A DNA stretch of 64,000 nucleotides. Origin: Bacillus_BD sp963787345. Lineage in GTDB: Bacteria; Bacillota; Bacilli; Bacillales; Cytobacillaceae. The position numbers and the translations under genes were made by a program. Positions 24,437 to 32,997 of the stretch are shown here, piece after piece. Each line of letters opens with the position of its first letter. Position 1 is the first letter of the stretch. Below the pieces are notes generated by a model. The model was not told the origin of the DNA, searched no databases, and saw only the letters and a program-made list of their open reading frames with translations. The DNA lies in contig CAWBCW010000011.1 of NCBI GenBank assembly GCA_963787345.1, forward strand, positions 1-64,000, given 5' to 3'.

Positions 24437-25397
24437 TGTTGGAGGAGACGAATATTCTGATCGTCTCCTTTCCTATTTAAAGGAAAATTTATCCGCAGTG
24501 ATTCAAGACTTTAAACAGATAAGGAAGCACGTTTATTTCGTAAAATTACAAGATGGTCCTCCCTTTATAATGAAAGGGTTTTCTTCAAGAAGGAGCTTGT
24601 TAATACAGGATACTTTTACCTCCTCACTAAAAAGAAATCAATTTCCATTTACGTATAGGTTTTATCAAGGTTTGCCGAATCTTTATTTTCAATCAAACTA
24701 TTATGGCTGTCTCGAATATATTACACCGGGCGATCGGCCATTTTTTTATAACAGTTGGGAAGACTGCCAAGAAGGACTCTCTTTATTGCAAAAGTTCCAT
24801 CATTCATCAGAAATGTTAGTTGGAAGTTACAAACGAATTTTGCCCTCTTACGATTTACAAAATAAGTGGCATGAGCGCTTTCAGTTATTTTTAAATAATC
24901 TCGATGTTCTTTCCTTTTTAATTCCAAAAGAAATTATTGCAGAGTTAATTTCCTGGGGCAAATGGTCTTTAGCTGGAATAGAAAGGGAAAAACACATATT
25001 AAATCAACAACCTTTAGTGATCTTACATGGAGATGTGGCTCATCATAACTTTATTCGTACAGCTAAAGGGGAATTATATTTAATTGATTTTGATTTAATT
25101 AGCATTGGTCCTATCATGGCAGATTATTTACAATATGCGAATCGGATTCTTCCCTTTTTAAACTGGTCGCTTCCGAATTTAGCTGCTTACAAACAAATCC
25201 AACCCTATTTACGACAACAGGTATTTTTATATGCGCTCGCTTTTCCAAGCGATCTTTTTCGAGAATGGAATCGATTGATAAAGGAAAAGACCTTTTGCGA
25301 CTCCACTAAAGTACACTCTGTTCTGACTTTGACAACTAGTCAGCTTGAGAATAGACGAGACTTTATACGTGAAATACGTGGAATCGTTAAGACGTGA
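24420..25397 (+). CDS. CotS/YutH-family spore coat-associated kinase-like protein
   Basis: 325 aa with an aminoglycoside-phosphotransferase-like kinase fold. The catalytic loop LHGDVAHHNF and metal motif LIDFDLI (about residues 210-235) are both present, so it may be active, unlike many decayed coat kinases. The N-lobe lysine is probably in PPFIMKGF. Related B. subtilis proteins are CotS, CotI, YutH and YsxE. I chose ATG at 24420, overlapping the safA 3' end by 17 nt; the frame stays open upstream but is antiparallel in character to safA coding. Overlap with safA suggests coupled expression during coat formation. Confidence 0.8.
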   Translation: MNHLNNVGGDEYSDRLLSYLKENLSAVIQDFKQIRKHVYFVKLQDGPPFIMKGFSSRRSLLIQDTFTSSLKRNQFPFTYRFYQGLPNLYFQSNYYGCLEYITPGDRPFFYNSWEDCQEGLSLLQKFHHSSEMLVGSYKRILPSYDLQNKWHERFQLFLNNLDVLSFLIPKEIIAELISWGKWSLAGIEREKHILNQQPLVILHGDVAHHNFIRTAKGELYLIDFDLISIGPIMADYLQYANRILPFLNWSLPNLAAYKQIQPYLRQQVFLYALAFPSDLFREWNRLIKEKTFCDSTKVHSVLTLTTSQLENRRDFIREIRGIVKT

Positions 25398-25475
25398 TAA
25401 AAATGGTGACAACTGACAGGATGAAATGGCTCTACCTTTCATAACCTAAAATTGAGCATATTAACTTATGTTCAG

Positions 25476-25610
25476 CTTTTACTTCAATTAGTCCATGTTA
25501 AGATGACTGAATGAAGTAAAGCCTCCGGCGGATGCCTCGGATTTTTCAAGAGAATTTTATCGAGTGAGTTCGGTAAAGTTCCGGGCGCAAATTCGGTGGG
25601 TGAATTTGAT
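25476..25610 (+). repeat. Three-hairpin leader repeat, copy 6 (upstream of coxA), short-loop form
   Basis: 135 bp. Outer arms CTTTTACTTCAATTAGTC and GACTGAATGAAGTAAAG; relative to the consensus TTAAC/GTTAA both arms changed to TTTAC/GTAAA, preserving pairing. Hairpin 2 TTTTATCGAG/TTCGGTAAAG; terminal CAAATTCGGTGGGTGAATTTG. It ends 19 nt before the coxA TTG start. Confidence 0.85.
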
Positions 25611-25629
25611 TTGGAGAGGTGGAACCTGC

Positions 25630-26328
25630 TTGCAACGACATCGAAAAGCGTGGATACTTTGTACTTTATTAAGTGTTGGACTTGTAGGTTGTGGTCCAAA
25701 TAATGAAGCAGCGAATAACGTTTCAACACAAGATAATGATTTAATGAGGGTCGGTTATTATTCCAATGAAAGCCATGATCGAAATGGTGGAAATGTAGCG
25801 ATATTAGATGGAAACGATAATGATGGCCCAGCAACGGAAATGTTAGACCACACATTAGGGGCAGAACGGGATACGAATAGGGATCAATCTCGCCACGGTA
25901 CTAATATTAACTCCAACTTTGACCAACCTTTAAATGGTAGGAGTGATCAAAATTACCATGGCCATTTATCGGACTCACAAATTCCTGCTGGTAAGAAGAC
26001 ATATAACAGAGAGAATCATGGGAATTTAAGCCAGGAAATTACACAAAAAGTAGAAGAAGTGAATCATGTTCAAGAGGCGGAAACGATTATTAGTGAACAA
26101 ACCGTATTAATTGGGGTTCTTCTTGAAAACAATGGAAATGTTGAAGAGACAAAGAAACAGATTCAGAACGTCGTTCAACCCCAGTTAAATGGAAAACAAC
26201 TTAGAGTGTATACAAACGAAAGCCAATATAATCGGATTAAAGTCTTGAACAATGATTTAAAAACGGGCGGTCCAACGGATAAAATAAAAAATGAATTAAA
26301 AAATATCAATAATATGGGTAACGAGTGA
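25630..26328 (+). CDS. coxA: YhcN/YlaJ-family sporulation lipoprotein, probable CoxA
   Basis: 232 aa. Signal peptide with lipobox LVGC (Cys near residue 20), an Asn/Asp-rich linker with many NGN and NDND runs, and a C-terminal YhcN/YlaJ domain (EAETIISEQTVLIGVLLENN, then a basic NGKQLRVYTNESQYNRIKVL). Family members are cortex or spore-membrane lipoproteins; CoxA follows safA in B. subtilis. I chose TTG at 25630 with GGAGAGGTGG upstream; a longer ATG-initiated frame (25564) would read through the repeat and add a non-secretory N-terminus. Confidence 0.75.
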   Translation: MQRHRKAWILCTLLSVGLVGCGPNNEAANNVSTQDNDLMRVGYYSNESHDRNGGNVAILDGNDNDGPATEMLDHTLGAERDTNRDQSRHGTNINSNFDQPLNGRSDQNYHGHLSDSQIPAGKKTYNRENHGNLSQEITQKVEEVNHVQEAETIISEQTVLIGVLLENNGNVEETKKQIQNVVQPQLNGKQLRVYTNESQYNRIKVLNNDLKTGGPTDKIKNELKNINNMGNE

Positions 26329-26335
26329 TACAGAT

Positions 26336-26366
26336 CGGAGCTTCCTTATTTGAGGCTCCGTTTTTT
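26336..26366 (+). terminator. Terminator after coxA
   Basis: CGGAGC/GCTCCG stem followed by six T residues. Confidence 0.8.
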
Positions 26367-26468
26367 GTGTTCGTTTTTTTAGTGAAATCTTTTGTTTTTC
26401 ATTTTGGAATAGGATAAGCAATGAAAAAATGGTAATAATAGAAATGTAATATCATATAACATATACTT

Positions 26469-26608
26469 CAACTTTATTCAGAATAAGTGTCCTAATTTTA
26501 AAGGTAAGGAATAAGGTTAAGCTTCCAGCGGATGTCTCGGATTTTAAGGGGAGTTTATCGAACGAGCTCGATTAAAATCCGGACGCAAATTCGACGGGCG
26601 AATTTGAT
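26469..26608 (+). repeat. Three-hairpin leader repeat, copy 7 (upstream of bofC)
   Basis: 140 bp. Arms CAACTTTATTC and GAATAAGGTTAAG (partial pairing), GCTTCCAGCGGATG in place of GCCTCCGGCGGATG, hairpin 2 TTTATCGAACGAGCTCGATTAAA within GGATTTT/AAAATCC, terminal CAAATTCG/CGAATTTG, 19 nt before bofC. The coxA-bofC gap otherwise holds the coxA terminator and AT-rich sequence. Confidence 0.85.
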
Positions 26609-26627
26609 ATAAACGAGGTGATCGTCT

Positions 26628-27173
26628 ATGCAAACGAAAAGGTTATTTCATACGATGTTTCGCTCTATTTTAGTATGGGTATTTATATTAGCGGGATTTC
26701 TGCTGGTGGTACAATCTCGAGCGTTTGCGGAAACGGGGTCTAATGAAGAATGGAATGAGCCGGTTACGGTCGATGTTCTTCTAAAATGTCTTTATATGGA
26801 TGGGGAAATAAGTGAAGAGACGGTCACAGAAACGATCTATTCAATGGAGAACTTTTGGGCTAAATATGAAGACTGGCAGTTTGTTGGCATGGAGAATGAT
26901 CAAATGATTTTTCAAAAAAAGGCTGAGGATATTTCTCCATTGTTAAAGGCAAATGGATATTTTGGGGTAACAGAGGATGGCATTTTAACGATTTTTAATG
27001 GTAAACCCTATAAATCTCATATCATTCAATCCTTCTTTCAAATTGATGTAGGCAAACTAGAGAGTACAAAGAGAGAAGAATTAATTAAAGGCATCCCAAT
27101 TAAAACTAAAGACCGTTATGTAGAGGTGTTAGAGACATTTAAGACCTATTCAAAAGAGAAACAAGCTAATTAA
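26628..27173 (+). CDS. bofC: Bypass-of-forespore C protein BofC
   Basis: 181 aa. N-terminal signal peptide/anchor (hydrophobic residues 12-28, AFAE cleavage-like site near 35) and a secreted domain matching BofC (VDVLLKCLYMDGEISEETV, YGFV-type GYFGVTEDGILTIFNGKP). BofC acts in the forespore intermembrane space to restrain the SpoIVB signal that activates SpoIVFB, so it belongs functionally with spoIVFAB at 8288-9980. Start ATG has GAGGTG upstream. Confidence 0.92.
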   Translation: MQTKRLFHTMFRSILVWVFILAGFLLVVQSRAFAETGSNEEWNEPVTVDVLLKCLYMDGEISEETVTETIYSMENFWAKYEDWQFVGMENDQMIFQKKAEDISPLLKANGYFGVTEDGILTIFNGKPYKSHIIQSFFQIDVGKLESTKREELIKGIPIKTKDRYVEVLETFKTYSKEKQAN

Positions 27174-27187
27174 TAAAAAGAACCGTG

Positions 27188-27214
27188 AGAACCGATCTTC
27201 GGTTCTATTTTTTT
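27188..27214 (+). terminator. Terminator after bofC
   Basis: AGAACCG-ATCTT-CGGTTCT with a UUCG-like loop, followed by ATTTTTTT. Confidence 0.85.
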
Positions 27215-27301
27215 GCGCAAATTTGTTCAAATAGTTTTCATGATCGATCATCTAATGTATGGTACAATGGTGTACAGCGATTTAAGAGGAGAGAAGAAAC
27301 A

Positions 27302-27913
27302 TTGTATGAATTTATTAGAGGAAACGTTCAATATATTCAAACAGAATACATTGTCGTCGAAAATAATGGAATTGGTTACCGAATTTTAACTCCAAATTCA
27401 TATTCCTACACGAACTATATTGGGCAAGAAGTTACGATCTACACGTATACTTATGTACGTGAAGATATTTTTGCTTTATATGGTTTCGGATCACGAGAGG
27501 AAAAGTTACTTTTTACAAAATTACTAAGTGTTACAGGAATTGGCCCTAAAGGTGCGTTAGCGATTTTAGCATCTGGAGAACCCCAGCAAGTCGTACAAGC
27601 GATTGAAAATGAAGATGAAGCTTTTCTCATTAAATTCCCCGGTGTTGGCAAGAAAACATCCCGACAAATGATTCTTGATTTAAAAGGGAAGTTGCAGGAT
27701 GTTTTGCCAGAATACTTTCCGAATTTATTTAATCCGGATGAAAAGGAAGCAAAAGAACCACAACATGAAAAATTTGATGAAGCTATCCTTGCTCTGCTTG
27801 CTCTTGGTTACTCCGAAAGAGAAATTAAAAAAATATCGCCACAATTAAAAAAGGAAAACCTATCTACCGATCAGTATATTAAAAAAGGATTGCAGCTGCT
27901 TCTAAAATCCTAA
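27302..27913 (+). CDS. ruvA: Holliday junction DNA helicase RuvA
   Basis: 203 aa. OB-fold domain I (YEFIRGNVQYIQTEYIVVEN), tandem helix-hairpin-helix domain II (LLSVTGIGPKGALAIL, LIKFPGVGKKTSRQMILDLK) and the C-terminal domain III that binds RuvB. TTG at 27302 with AGGAGAG upstream gives the canonical N-terminus; earlier in-frame starts run through the bofC terminator. Forms the branch-migration complex with RuvB encoded next. Confidence 0.95.
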   Translation: MYEFIRGNVQYIQTEYIVVENNGIGYRILTPNSYSYTNYIGQEVTIYTYTYVREDIFALYGFGSREEKLLFTKLLSVTGIGPKGALAILASGEPQQVVQAIENEDEAFLIKFPGVGKKTSRQMILDLKGKLQDVLPEYFPNLFNPDEKEAKEPQHEKFDEAILALLALGYSEREIKKISPQLKKENLSTDQYIKKGLQLLLKS

Positions 27914-28004
27914 TCTCCATTAAGTTTTAATGTTGATTTAATTAAATGTTTAACACTGCAAAATTTGAGTCTAGTCAGCTAAAATGTTGGGGGAGGGAAA
28001 TCTA

Positions 28005-29006
28005 ATGGAAGAAAGAATTATTTCAAGTGAGGCAGGTCAAGAAGATGTCATGTTTGAAACCAGCCTTCGTCCAACCAACTTAAAACAATATATTGGTCAA
28101 GATCGAGTAAAGGAAAATCTTACCGTCTTTATTGAAGCGGCAAAACTTCGGCATGAAACACTCGATCATGTTCTCCTATACGGTCCGCCTGGCCTTGGGA
28201 AAACAACCCTTGCGATTATTATTGCCAATGAAATGGGAGTAAACATCCGAACAACCTCAGGTCCTGCGATTGAACGACCGGGAGATTTAGCAGCCATATT
28301 AACATCTCTTGAGCCAGGAGATGTTCTGTTTATTGATGAAATCCATCGAATGCCAAGATCGATTGAAGAGGTACTTTATCCTGCGATGGAAGATTTTTGT
28401 TTAGATATTGTGATCGGTAAAGGTCCAGAGGCACGGTCTGTTAGACTTGATTTACCGCCTTTCACGTTAATAGGTGCTACGACAAGAGCAGGTTCGCTAT
28501 CTGCTCCATTACGAGATCGATTCGGTGTACATTCTCGTCTCGAATACTACACAAACGATCAATTACAAGAGATTGTCATTCGAACAGCCGAAGTTTTACA
28601 GACCGATATTAGACCGATTGCTGCAGCCGAGATTGCCAGCCGTTCTCGAGGCACACCAAGAATCGCCAATCGTCTCTTAAAACGCGTCCGGGATTTTGCG
28701 CAAGTTTTAGGAAATGGGGAAATTGGCGAAGAGATGGCGCAGAAATCATTAGAGCAGCTTCAAGTTGACCGTTTAGGTTTGGACCATATTGACCATAAAT
28801 TATTAAGAGGGATTATTGAAAAGTTTCGCGGTGGTCCTGTTGGACTTGAAACGATTGCAGCCACGATTGGGGAAGAATCACCTACAATCGAAGATGTATA
28901 TGAGCCGTATTTATTGCAAATAGGGTTTCTCCAGCGGACTCCAAGAGGAAGAATTGTCACTCATCTCGCTTACCACCACTTAGGTATAGAGGTGCCAGGG
29001 ATATGA
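28005..29006 (+). CDS. ruvB: Holliday junction branch migration ATPase RuvB
   Basis: 333 aa AAA+ motor. Walker A GPPGLGKTT near residues 62-70, Walker B LFIDEIHR near 107-114, sensor GATTRAGSLSAPLRDRFG, and C-terminal winged helix. ATG at 28005 has GGGAGGG upstream. Its 3' end overlaps the following small membrane gene by 4 nt (ATGA). Confidence 0.97.
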   Translation: MEERIISSEAGQEDVMFETSLRPTNLKQYIGQDRVKENLTVFIEAAKLRHETLDHVLLYGPPGLGKTTLAIIIANEMGVNIRTTSGPAIERPGDLAAILTSLEPGDVLFIDEIHRMPRSIEEVLYPAMEDFCLDIVIGKGPEARSVRLDLPPFTLIGATTRAGSLSAPLRDRFGVHSRLEYYTNDQLQEIVIRTAEVLQTDIRPIAAAEIASRSRGTPRIANRLLKRVRDFAQVLGNGEIGEEMAQKSLEQLQVDRLGLDHIDHKLLRGIIEKFRGGPVGLETIAATIGEESPTIEDVYEPYLLQIGFLQRTPRGRIVTHLAYHHLGIEVPGI

Positions 29007-29209
29007 TGGGAATGGGAAAAATGTTAATGCTCCTTGGCGTGGTGATTTTTATCATCGGCTTCCTTATGCAATTTATCCAAATTGGCAAGCTGCCAGGGGA
29101 TCTTGTCTTTAAGAAAGGGAATACAACATTTTATTTCCCGATTATGACTTCAATTCTATTGAGTGTTGTGTTAACGTTAATTTTTTACCTGATTGGGAAG
29201 TTTCGTTAA
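29003..29209 (+). CDS. DUF2905 family small membrane protein
   Basis: 68 aa with two hydrophobic helices separated by IGKLPGDLVFKKGNTTFYFP, the conserved core of DUF2905. No function is known. The 4-nt overlap with ruvB and 23-nt distance to queA place it in the ruvAB-queA-tgt operon. Confidence 0.85.
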   Translation: MMGMGKMLMLLGVVIFIIGFLMQFIQIGKLPGDLVFKKGNTTFYFPIMTSILLSVVLTLIFYLIGKFR

Positions 29210-29232
29210 ACCGTAAGAAAAAGGTGACTGTA

Positions 29233-30261
29233 TTGAAAGTAGATTTATTTGATTTTGAATTACCAGAAGAATTAATTGCACAAACCCCTTTAGAAGATCG
29301 GTCAAGCAGCCGATTAATGATAATGAATAAAGAAACAGGGGACATCGAACACTCTGCTTTTAATAACATTAAGCAGTATTTAAAAAAGGGAGATTGCCTT
29401 GTTCTGAATGATACAAGGGTTTTGCCTGCACGTCTTTTTGGAATAAAAGAAGACACGGGGGCAAAGGTGGAGGTTCTGCTGCTCGTTCAAAAAGAAGGAG
29501 ATACATGGGAGACATTGGTCAAACCTGCAAAACGGATCAAAAAAGGCACAGTCATTCGTTTTGGTGAAGGTTTGTTAAGTGCGGTTTGTATCGAAGAGCT
29601 TGATCATGGCGGCAGAATTCTAGAATTTCAATATGACGGGATTTTTTACGAAATCCTTGATCGATTAGGTAAAATGCCATTGCCTCCTTATATTAAGGAG
29701 CAATTAGATGACCAAGACCGCTATCAAACGGTGTATGCACGTGAGAGGGGTTCGGCAGCAGCTCCAACAGCAGGGCTGCATTTTACAGAAGAGCTTTTAG
29801 AGGAATTAAAGCACGCTGGAGTCGGGATTGCTTTTATTACGCTTCATGTTGGGCTTGGTACCTTTAGGCCTGTAAGTGTTGAGAATATTGATGAGCATGA
29901 GATGCATTCCGAATTTTATCAAATGTCAGAGGAAACGGCGCAGAAGTTAAATCAAGTTCGCCAAGAGGGAGGCAGGATTATTTCTGTAGGGACAACCTCC
30001 ACTAGAACGTTAGAAACGATTGCTTCTGCGGGTAATGGGAAGTTCCAAGCGACAAGCGGGTGGACCAAGATTTTTATTAGCCCTGGCTATGAATTTAAAG
30101 CCATTGATGGCTTAATCACAAATTTCCATCTTCCCAAATCCACTCTTATTATGCTTGTTAGTTCATTGGCAGGCCGTGAGCATGTTTTACATGCATACAA
30201 TACCGCTGTAAAAGAACGTTATCGCTTTTTTAGTTTTGGAGATGCGATGCTGATTATCTAA
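29233..30261 (+). CDS. queA: tRNA preQ1(34) S-adenosylmethionine ribosyltransferase-isomerase
   Basis: 342 aa. QueA adds the epoxycyclopentane ribosyl group of SAM to preQ1 at the tRNA wobble base, making epoxyqueuosine. Conserved N-terminus KVDLFDFELPEELIAQTPLE, NDTRVLPARLFG, and GSAAAPTAGLHFT. TTG at 29233 has AAGGTGA upstream and yields MKVDLFDF as in B. subtilis. Directly followed by tgt, the preceding enzyme of the pathway. Confidence 0.95.
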   Translation: MKVDLFDFELPEELIAQTPLEDRSSSRLMIMNKETGDIEHSAFNNIKQYLKKGDCLVLNDTRVLPARLFGIKEDTGAKVEVLLLVQKEGDTWETLVKPAKRIKKGTVIRFGEGLLSAVCIEELDHGGRILEFQYDGIFYEILDRLGKMPLPPYIKEQLDDQDRYQTVYARERGSAAAPTAGLHFTEELLEELKHAGVGIAFITLHVGLGTFRPVSVENIDEHEMHSEFYQMSEETAQKLNQVRQEGGRIISVGTTSTRTLETIASAGNGKFQATSGWTKIFISPGYEFKAIDGLITNFHLPKSTLIMLVSSLAGREHVLHAYNTAVKERYRFFSFGDAMLII

Positions 30262-30303
30262 TGTTTAGAGAAGGTTATGTTTTTTATTGGAAAGGAGTTA
30301 ATA

Positions 30304-31443
30304 ATGGCTGCAGTTACATATGAATTAATTAAAACCTGTAAACAAACAGGTGCACGTTTAGGTCGTGTCCATACACCGCACGGCTCATTTGACACCCCTA
30401 CTTTTATGCCTGTAGGGACATTGGCAACAGTCAAGACGATGTCACCTGAAGATTTAAAGGAAATGAATGCCGGGATTATTTTAAGCAATACCTATCATTT
30501 GTGGTTACGTCCAGGACATGATATTGTAAAAGAAGCTGGCGGTTTACATAAATTTATGAATTGGGATCGTGCGATTTTGACCGATTCCGGAGGTTTCCAA
30601 GTATTTAGTCTAAGTCAATTTCGTAGAATTGAAGAAGAAGGTGTCCATTTCCGTAATCATTTGAATGGAGACAAGCTTTTTCTTTCTCCTGAAAAGGCAA
30701 TGGAAATTCAGAATGACCTTGGATCTGATATTATGATGGCATTTGATGAATGTCCGCCATATCCGGCTGAATTTGATTATATGAAGAAATCAGTTGAAAG
30801 AACTTCGCGCTGGGCGGAGCGTTGCTTGAAGGCACATCAAAGACCAGAGGATCAAGGCTTATTTGGAATTATCCAAGGCGGAGAGTATGAGGATTTACGA
30901 AAGCAAAGTGCGAAGGATTTGGTTTCACTCGATTTTCCTGGCTATGCAATCGGTGGTTTATCTGTAGGTGAGCCAAAAGATGTTATGAATCGCGTGCTTG
31001 AATTTACAACCCCTTTGATGCCGGCAAATAAGCCGCGCTATTTAATGGGCGTAGGTTCTCCTGACTCTTTAATTGACGGAGCGCTGCGTGGGATTGATAT
31101 GTTTGATTGTGTGTTGCCTACTCGAATTGCTAGAAATGGAACTTTGATGACATCAACGGGGAGACTCGTTGTTAAAAATGCAAAATTTGCAAGAGATTTT
31201 GGGCCGATTGATGAGAATTGTGACTGCTATACATGCCGTAATTACAGCCGTGCATATATTCGTCACTTAATTCGATGCGATGAAACCTTTGGGATTCGAT
31301 TAACATCTTATCATAACCTACATTTTCTGATAAAATTAATGGAACAAGTCAGACAGGCGATTCGTGAAGATCGTTTGGGGGATTTTAGAGAAGAGTTTTT
31401 TGAGCAATATGGCTTTAACAAACCAGATGCAAAAAACTTTTAA
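30304..31443 (+). CDS. tgt: tRNA-guanine(34) transglycosylase
   Basis: 379 aa TIM-barrel enzyme exchanging G34 for preQ1. Catalytic and substrate-binding motifs TDSGGFQVFSLS, GIIQGG, GGLSVGEPK; zinc site CDCYTCRNYSRAYIRHL near residue 305. ATG at 30304 has AAAGGAG upstream; an upstream in-frame ATG gives an atypical extension. Confidence 0.97.
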   Translation: MAAVTYELIKTCKQTGARLGRVHTPHGSFDTPTFMPVGTLATVKTMSPEDLKEMNAGIILSNTYHLWLRPGHDIVKEAGGLHKFMNWDRAILTDSGGFQVFSLSQFRRIEEEGVHFRNHLNGDKLFLSPEKAMEIQNDLGSDIMMAFDECPPYPAEFDYMKKSVERTSRWAERCLKAHQRPEDQGLFGIIQGGEYEDLRKQSAKDLVSLDFPGYAIGGLSVGEPKDVMNRVLEFTTPLMPANKPRYLMGVGSPDSLIDGALRGIDMFDCVLPTRIARNGTLMTSTGRLVVKNAKFARDFGPIDENCDCYTCRNYSRAYIRHLIRCDETFGIRLTSYHNLHFLIKLMEQVRQAIREDRLGDFREEFFEQYGFNKPDAKNF

Positions 31444-31467
31444 ATTTATTCAATAAGGAGGAGTAGT

Positions 31468-31740
31468 ATGGAAGGTTTAGTTGGTACGATAGGGCCGATT
31501 CTTTTAATGTTTGTATTATTTTATTTCCTTTTAATCCGTCCGCAGCAAAAAAGACAAAAGGCTGTTGTTCAGATGCAAAACGATTTAAAAAAGGGAGATA
31601 AAGTCGTTACAATTGGTGGTCTGCACGGGATCATTGACGCTGTTGATGAAGGGAAAATAGTCGTTAAATGTGGAGACGGAAGTCGTCTTACATTTGATAA
31701 AGCAGCGATTCGTGATGTCGTAGAATCTGCTCAAGGTTAA
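31468..31740 (+). CDS. yajC: Preprotein translocase subunit YajC
   Basis: 90 aa. One N-terminal transmembrane helix (IGPILLMFVLFYFLLIRP), then QQKRQKAVVQMQNDLKKGDK and a small beta domain (VVTIGGLHGIIDAV). Associates with SecDF in other bacteria; secDF is 3.6 kb downstream. Followed by a terminator shared with the convergent yrzE. Confidence 0.95.
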   Translation: MEGLVGTIGPILLMFVLFYFLLIRPQQKRQKAVVQMQNDLKKGDKVVTIGGLHGIIDAVDEGKIVVKCGDGSRLTFDKAAIRDVVESAQG

Positions 31741-31749
31741 CACTAAAAA

Positions 31750-31785
31750 AACAGAAGGCGGGGATGTCCCGTCTTCTGTTTTTTT
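31750..31785. terminator. Bidirectional terminator between yajC and yrzE
   Basis: AACAGAAGGCGGG/CCCGTCTTCTGTT with one mismatch, A7 before and T7 after, so usable from both sides. Confidence 0.85.
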
Positions 31786-32182
31786 AAGTTGTTCTTGATT
31801 TACTACTTGTATTTACTCCTAAAATTCCACCCATCATACAGATTAATATATAACAGACATAATAAATTATTTGTTCTATTGTAAAAAGTTTTTCAAGTCC
31901 TAAGAATTGGTATAAAAAGATAATCACTGTATAAATAACTCCTGTTAATCCACCTAACAACCAGCCCTTTTGTTTTCCTTTTCCACCGGCGATATAACCG
32001 CCGACAAACAAAGCAATGAATGAGATAGCTGTAATGACGTATTGAACAGATGATTCTTGTAAAGATGAAAACCTCAAAATAAACGAAAAAATAAGACTGC
32101 TGATGATTGCAAAAATAAAAATCGCTAATGTGCCGTATAGAATAGCACTCCATATTTTTTTTGATTCCTCGATGGCAAACAT
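31784..32182 (-). CDS. yrzE: TIGR04086 family membrane protein (YrzE-like)
   Basis: 132 aa with four hydrophobic segments and the conserved GGYIAGGKGKQKGWLLGGLTG loop between helices two and three. Function unknown; the same gene sits beside yajC and yrbG in B. subtilis. ATG at 32182 has AAGGAG 12 nt upstream, a long spacing; GGGAG directly abutting the ATG leaves some doubt about the start. Confidence 0.8.
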   Translation of the reverse strand: MFAIEESKKIWSAILYGTLAIFIFAIISSLIFSFILRFSSLQESSVQYVITAISFIALFVGGYIAGGKGKQKGWLLGGLTGVIYTVIIFLYQFLGLEKLFTIEQIIYYVCYILICMMGGILGVNTSSKSRTT

Positions 32183-32312
32183 CTCCCTTCAGAACTCCTT
32201 TGTACATGCTTATTCATCCAAGCTTCAAGATAGAATCATTTCTTATTGGTTCTCATAAATTTGCTCCTTTTACACATAATAAGGTTTGATTGTTTGAAAG
32301 GAGATCGAGAAA

Positions 32313-32951
32313 ATGGATGGTATTCTCTCAATGTTAGGGCGTACGATTTTCATGTATATCCTCATCCTTGTCATCTTCCGTTTAATGGGAAAAAGAGATA
32401 TCGGTGAATTAAGCGTATTCGATTTAGTTGTCAATATAATGATTGCTGAAATGGCGGTTATGGCCATTGAAGATTCAAATACAATGATGTTCCAATTTAT
32501 TGTTCCGATTTTAGCATTGATGCTCATTCAAATTTCGACTGCCCGATTATCGCTAAAAAGTAAAAAATTTAGAGATTTAATAGATGGGTCCCCAACGGTG
32601 ATTATTAATCGCGGTCAAATTGACGAACGTGCGATGCGCAAGCAACGATATAATTTTGATGATCTTCTTCAACAACTTCGTGAAAAGGATATTCGCAATA
32701 TTGCAGATGTAGAATTTGCGATTCTAGAGCCCTCAGGAAAACTGTCTGTGCTGAAAAAGGATCCGAAAAATAGAGATATATCTTTGCCTTTAATTATTGA
32801 CGGTGTCATCCAAAAGGATCATTTAAAACGAATTCAAAGGTCGGAGGACTGGTTGTTGCAAAAGTTAGAGGAAAAAGGATATAAAAATATAAGTGAAATA
32901 TCTTTCTGCAGTTATCAAGATAGAGAGTTTTTTATTGATTTGAAAAGTTAG
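32313..32951 (+). CDS. yrbG: DUF421 (YetF/YrbG) family membrane protein
   Basis: 212 aa. Three N-terminal transmembrane helices containing LVIFRLMGKRDIGELSVFDL, followed by a cytoplasmic alpha/beta domain with GSPTVIINRGQIDERAMRK and FDDLLQQLREK. B. subtilis has several paralogues; YetF-type proteins of the 2Duf group have been tied to germinant or spore-membrane resistance, but the role of this one is unknown. GAAAGGAGA upstream of ATG. Confidence 0.85.
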   Translation: MDGILSMLGRTIFMYILILVIFRLMGKRDIGELSVFDLVVNIMIAEMAVMAIEDSNTMMFQFIVPILALMLIQISTARLSLKSKKFRDLIDGSPTVIINRGQIDERAMRKQRYNFDDLLQQLREKDIRNIADVEFAILEPSGKLSVLKKDPKNRDISLPLIIDGVIQKDHLKRIQRSEDWLLQKLEEKGYKNISEISFCSYQDREFFIDLKS

Positions 32952-32954
32952 TAA

Positions 32955-32997
32955 AACGTCAAAGCGGTAACGGTTTCCGTGTCATCGCTTTGACGTT
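32955..32997. terminator. Hairpin at the convergent yrbG/spoVB 3' ends
   Basis: 12-bp perfect stem AACGTCAAAGCG/CGCTTTGACGTT with a 19-nt loop, overlapping the spoVB stop codon. T-tracts are weak, so termination efficiency is uncertain. Confidence 0.55.

Noticed and set aside
25564..25629. N-terminal extension of coxA from an ATG inside the repeat.
   Set aside because: It would displace the lipoprotein signal peptide from the N-terminus; the TTG with GGAGAGGTGG at 25630 restores it.
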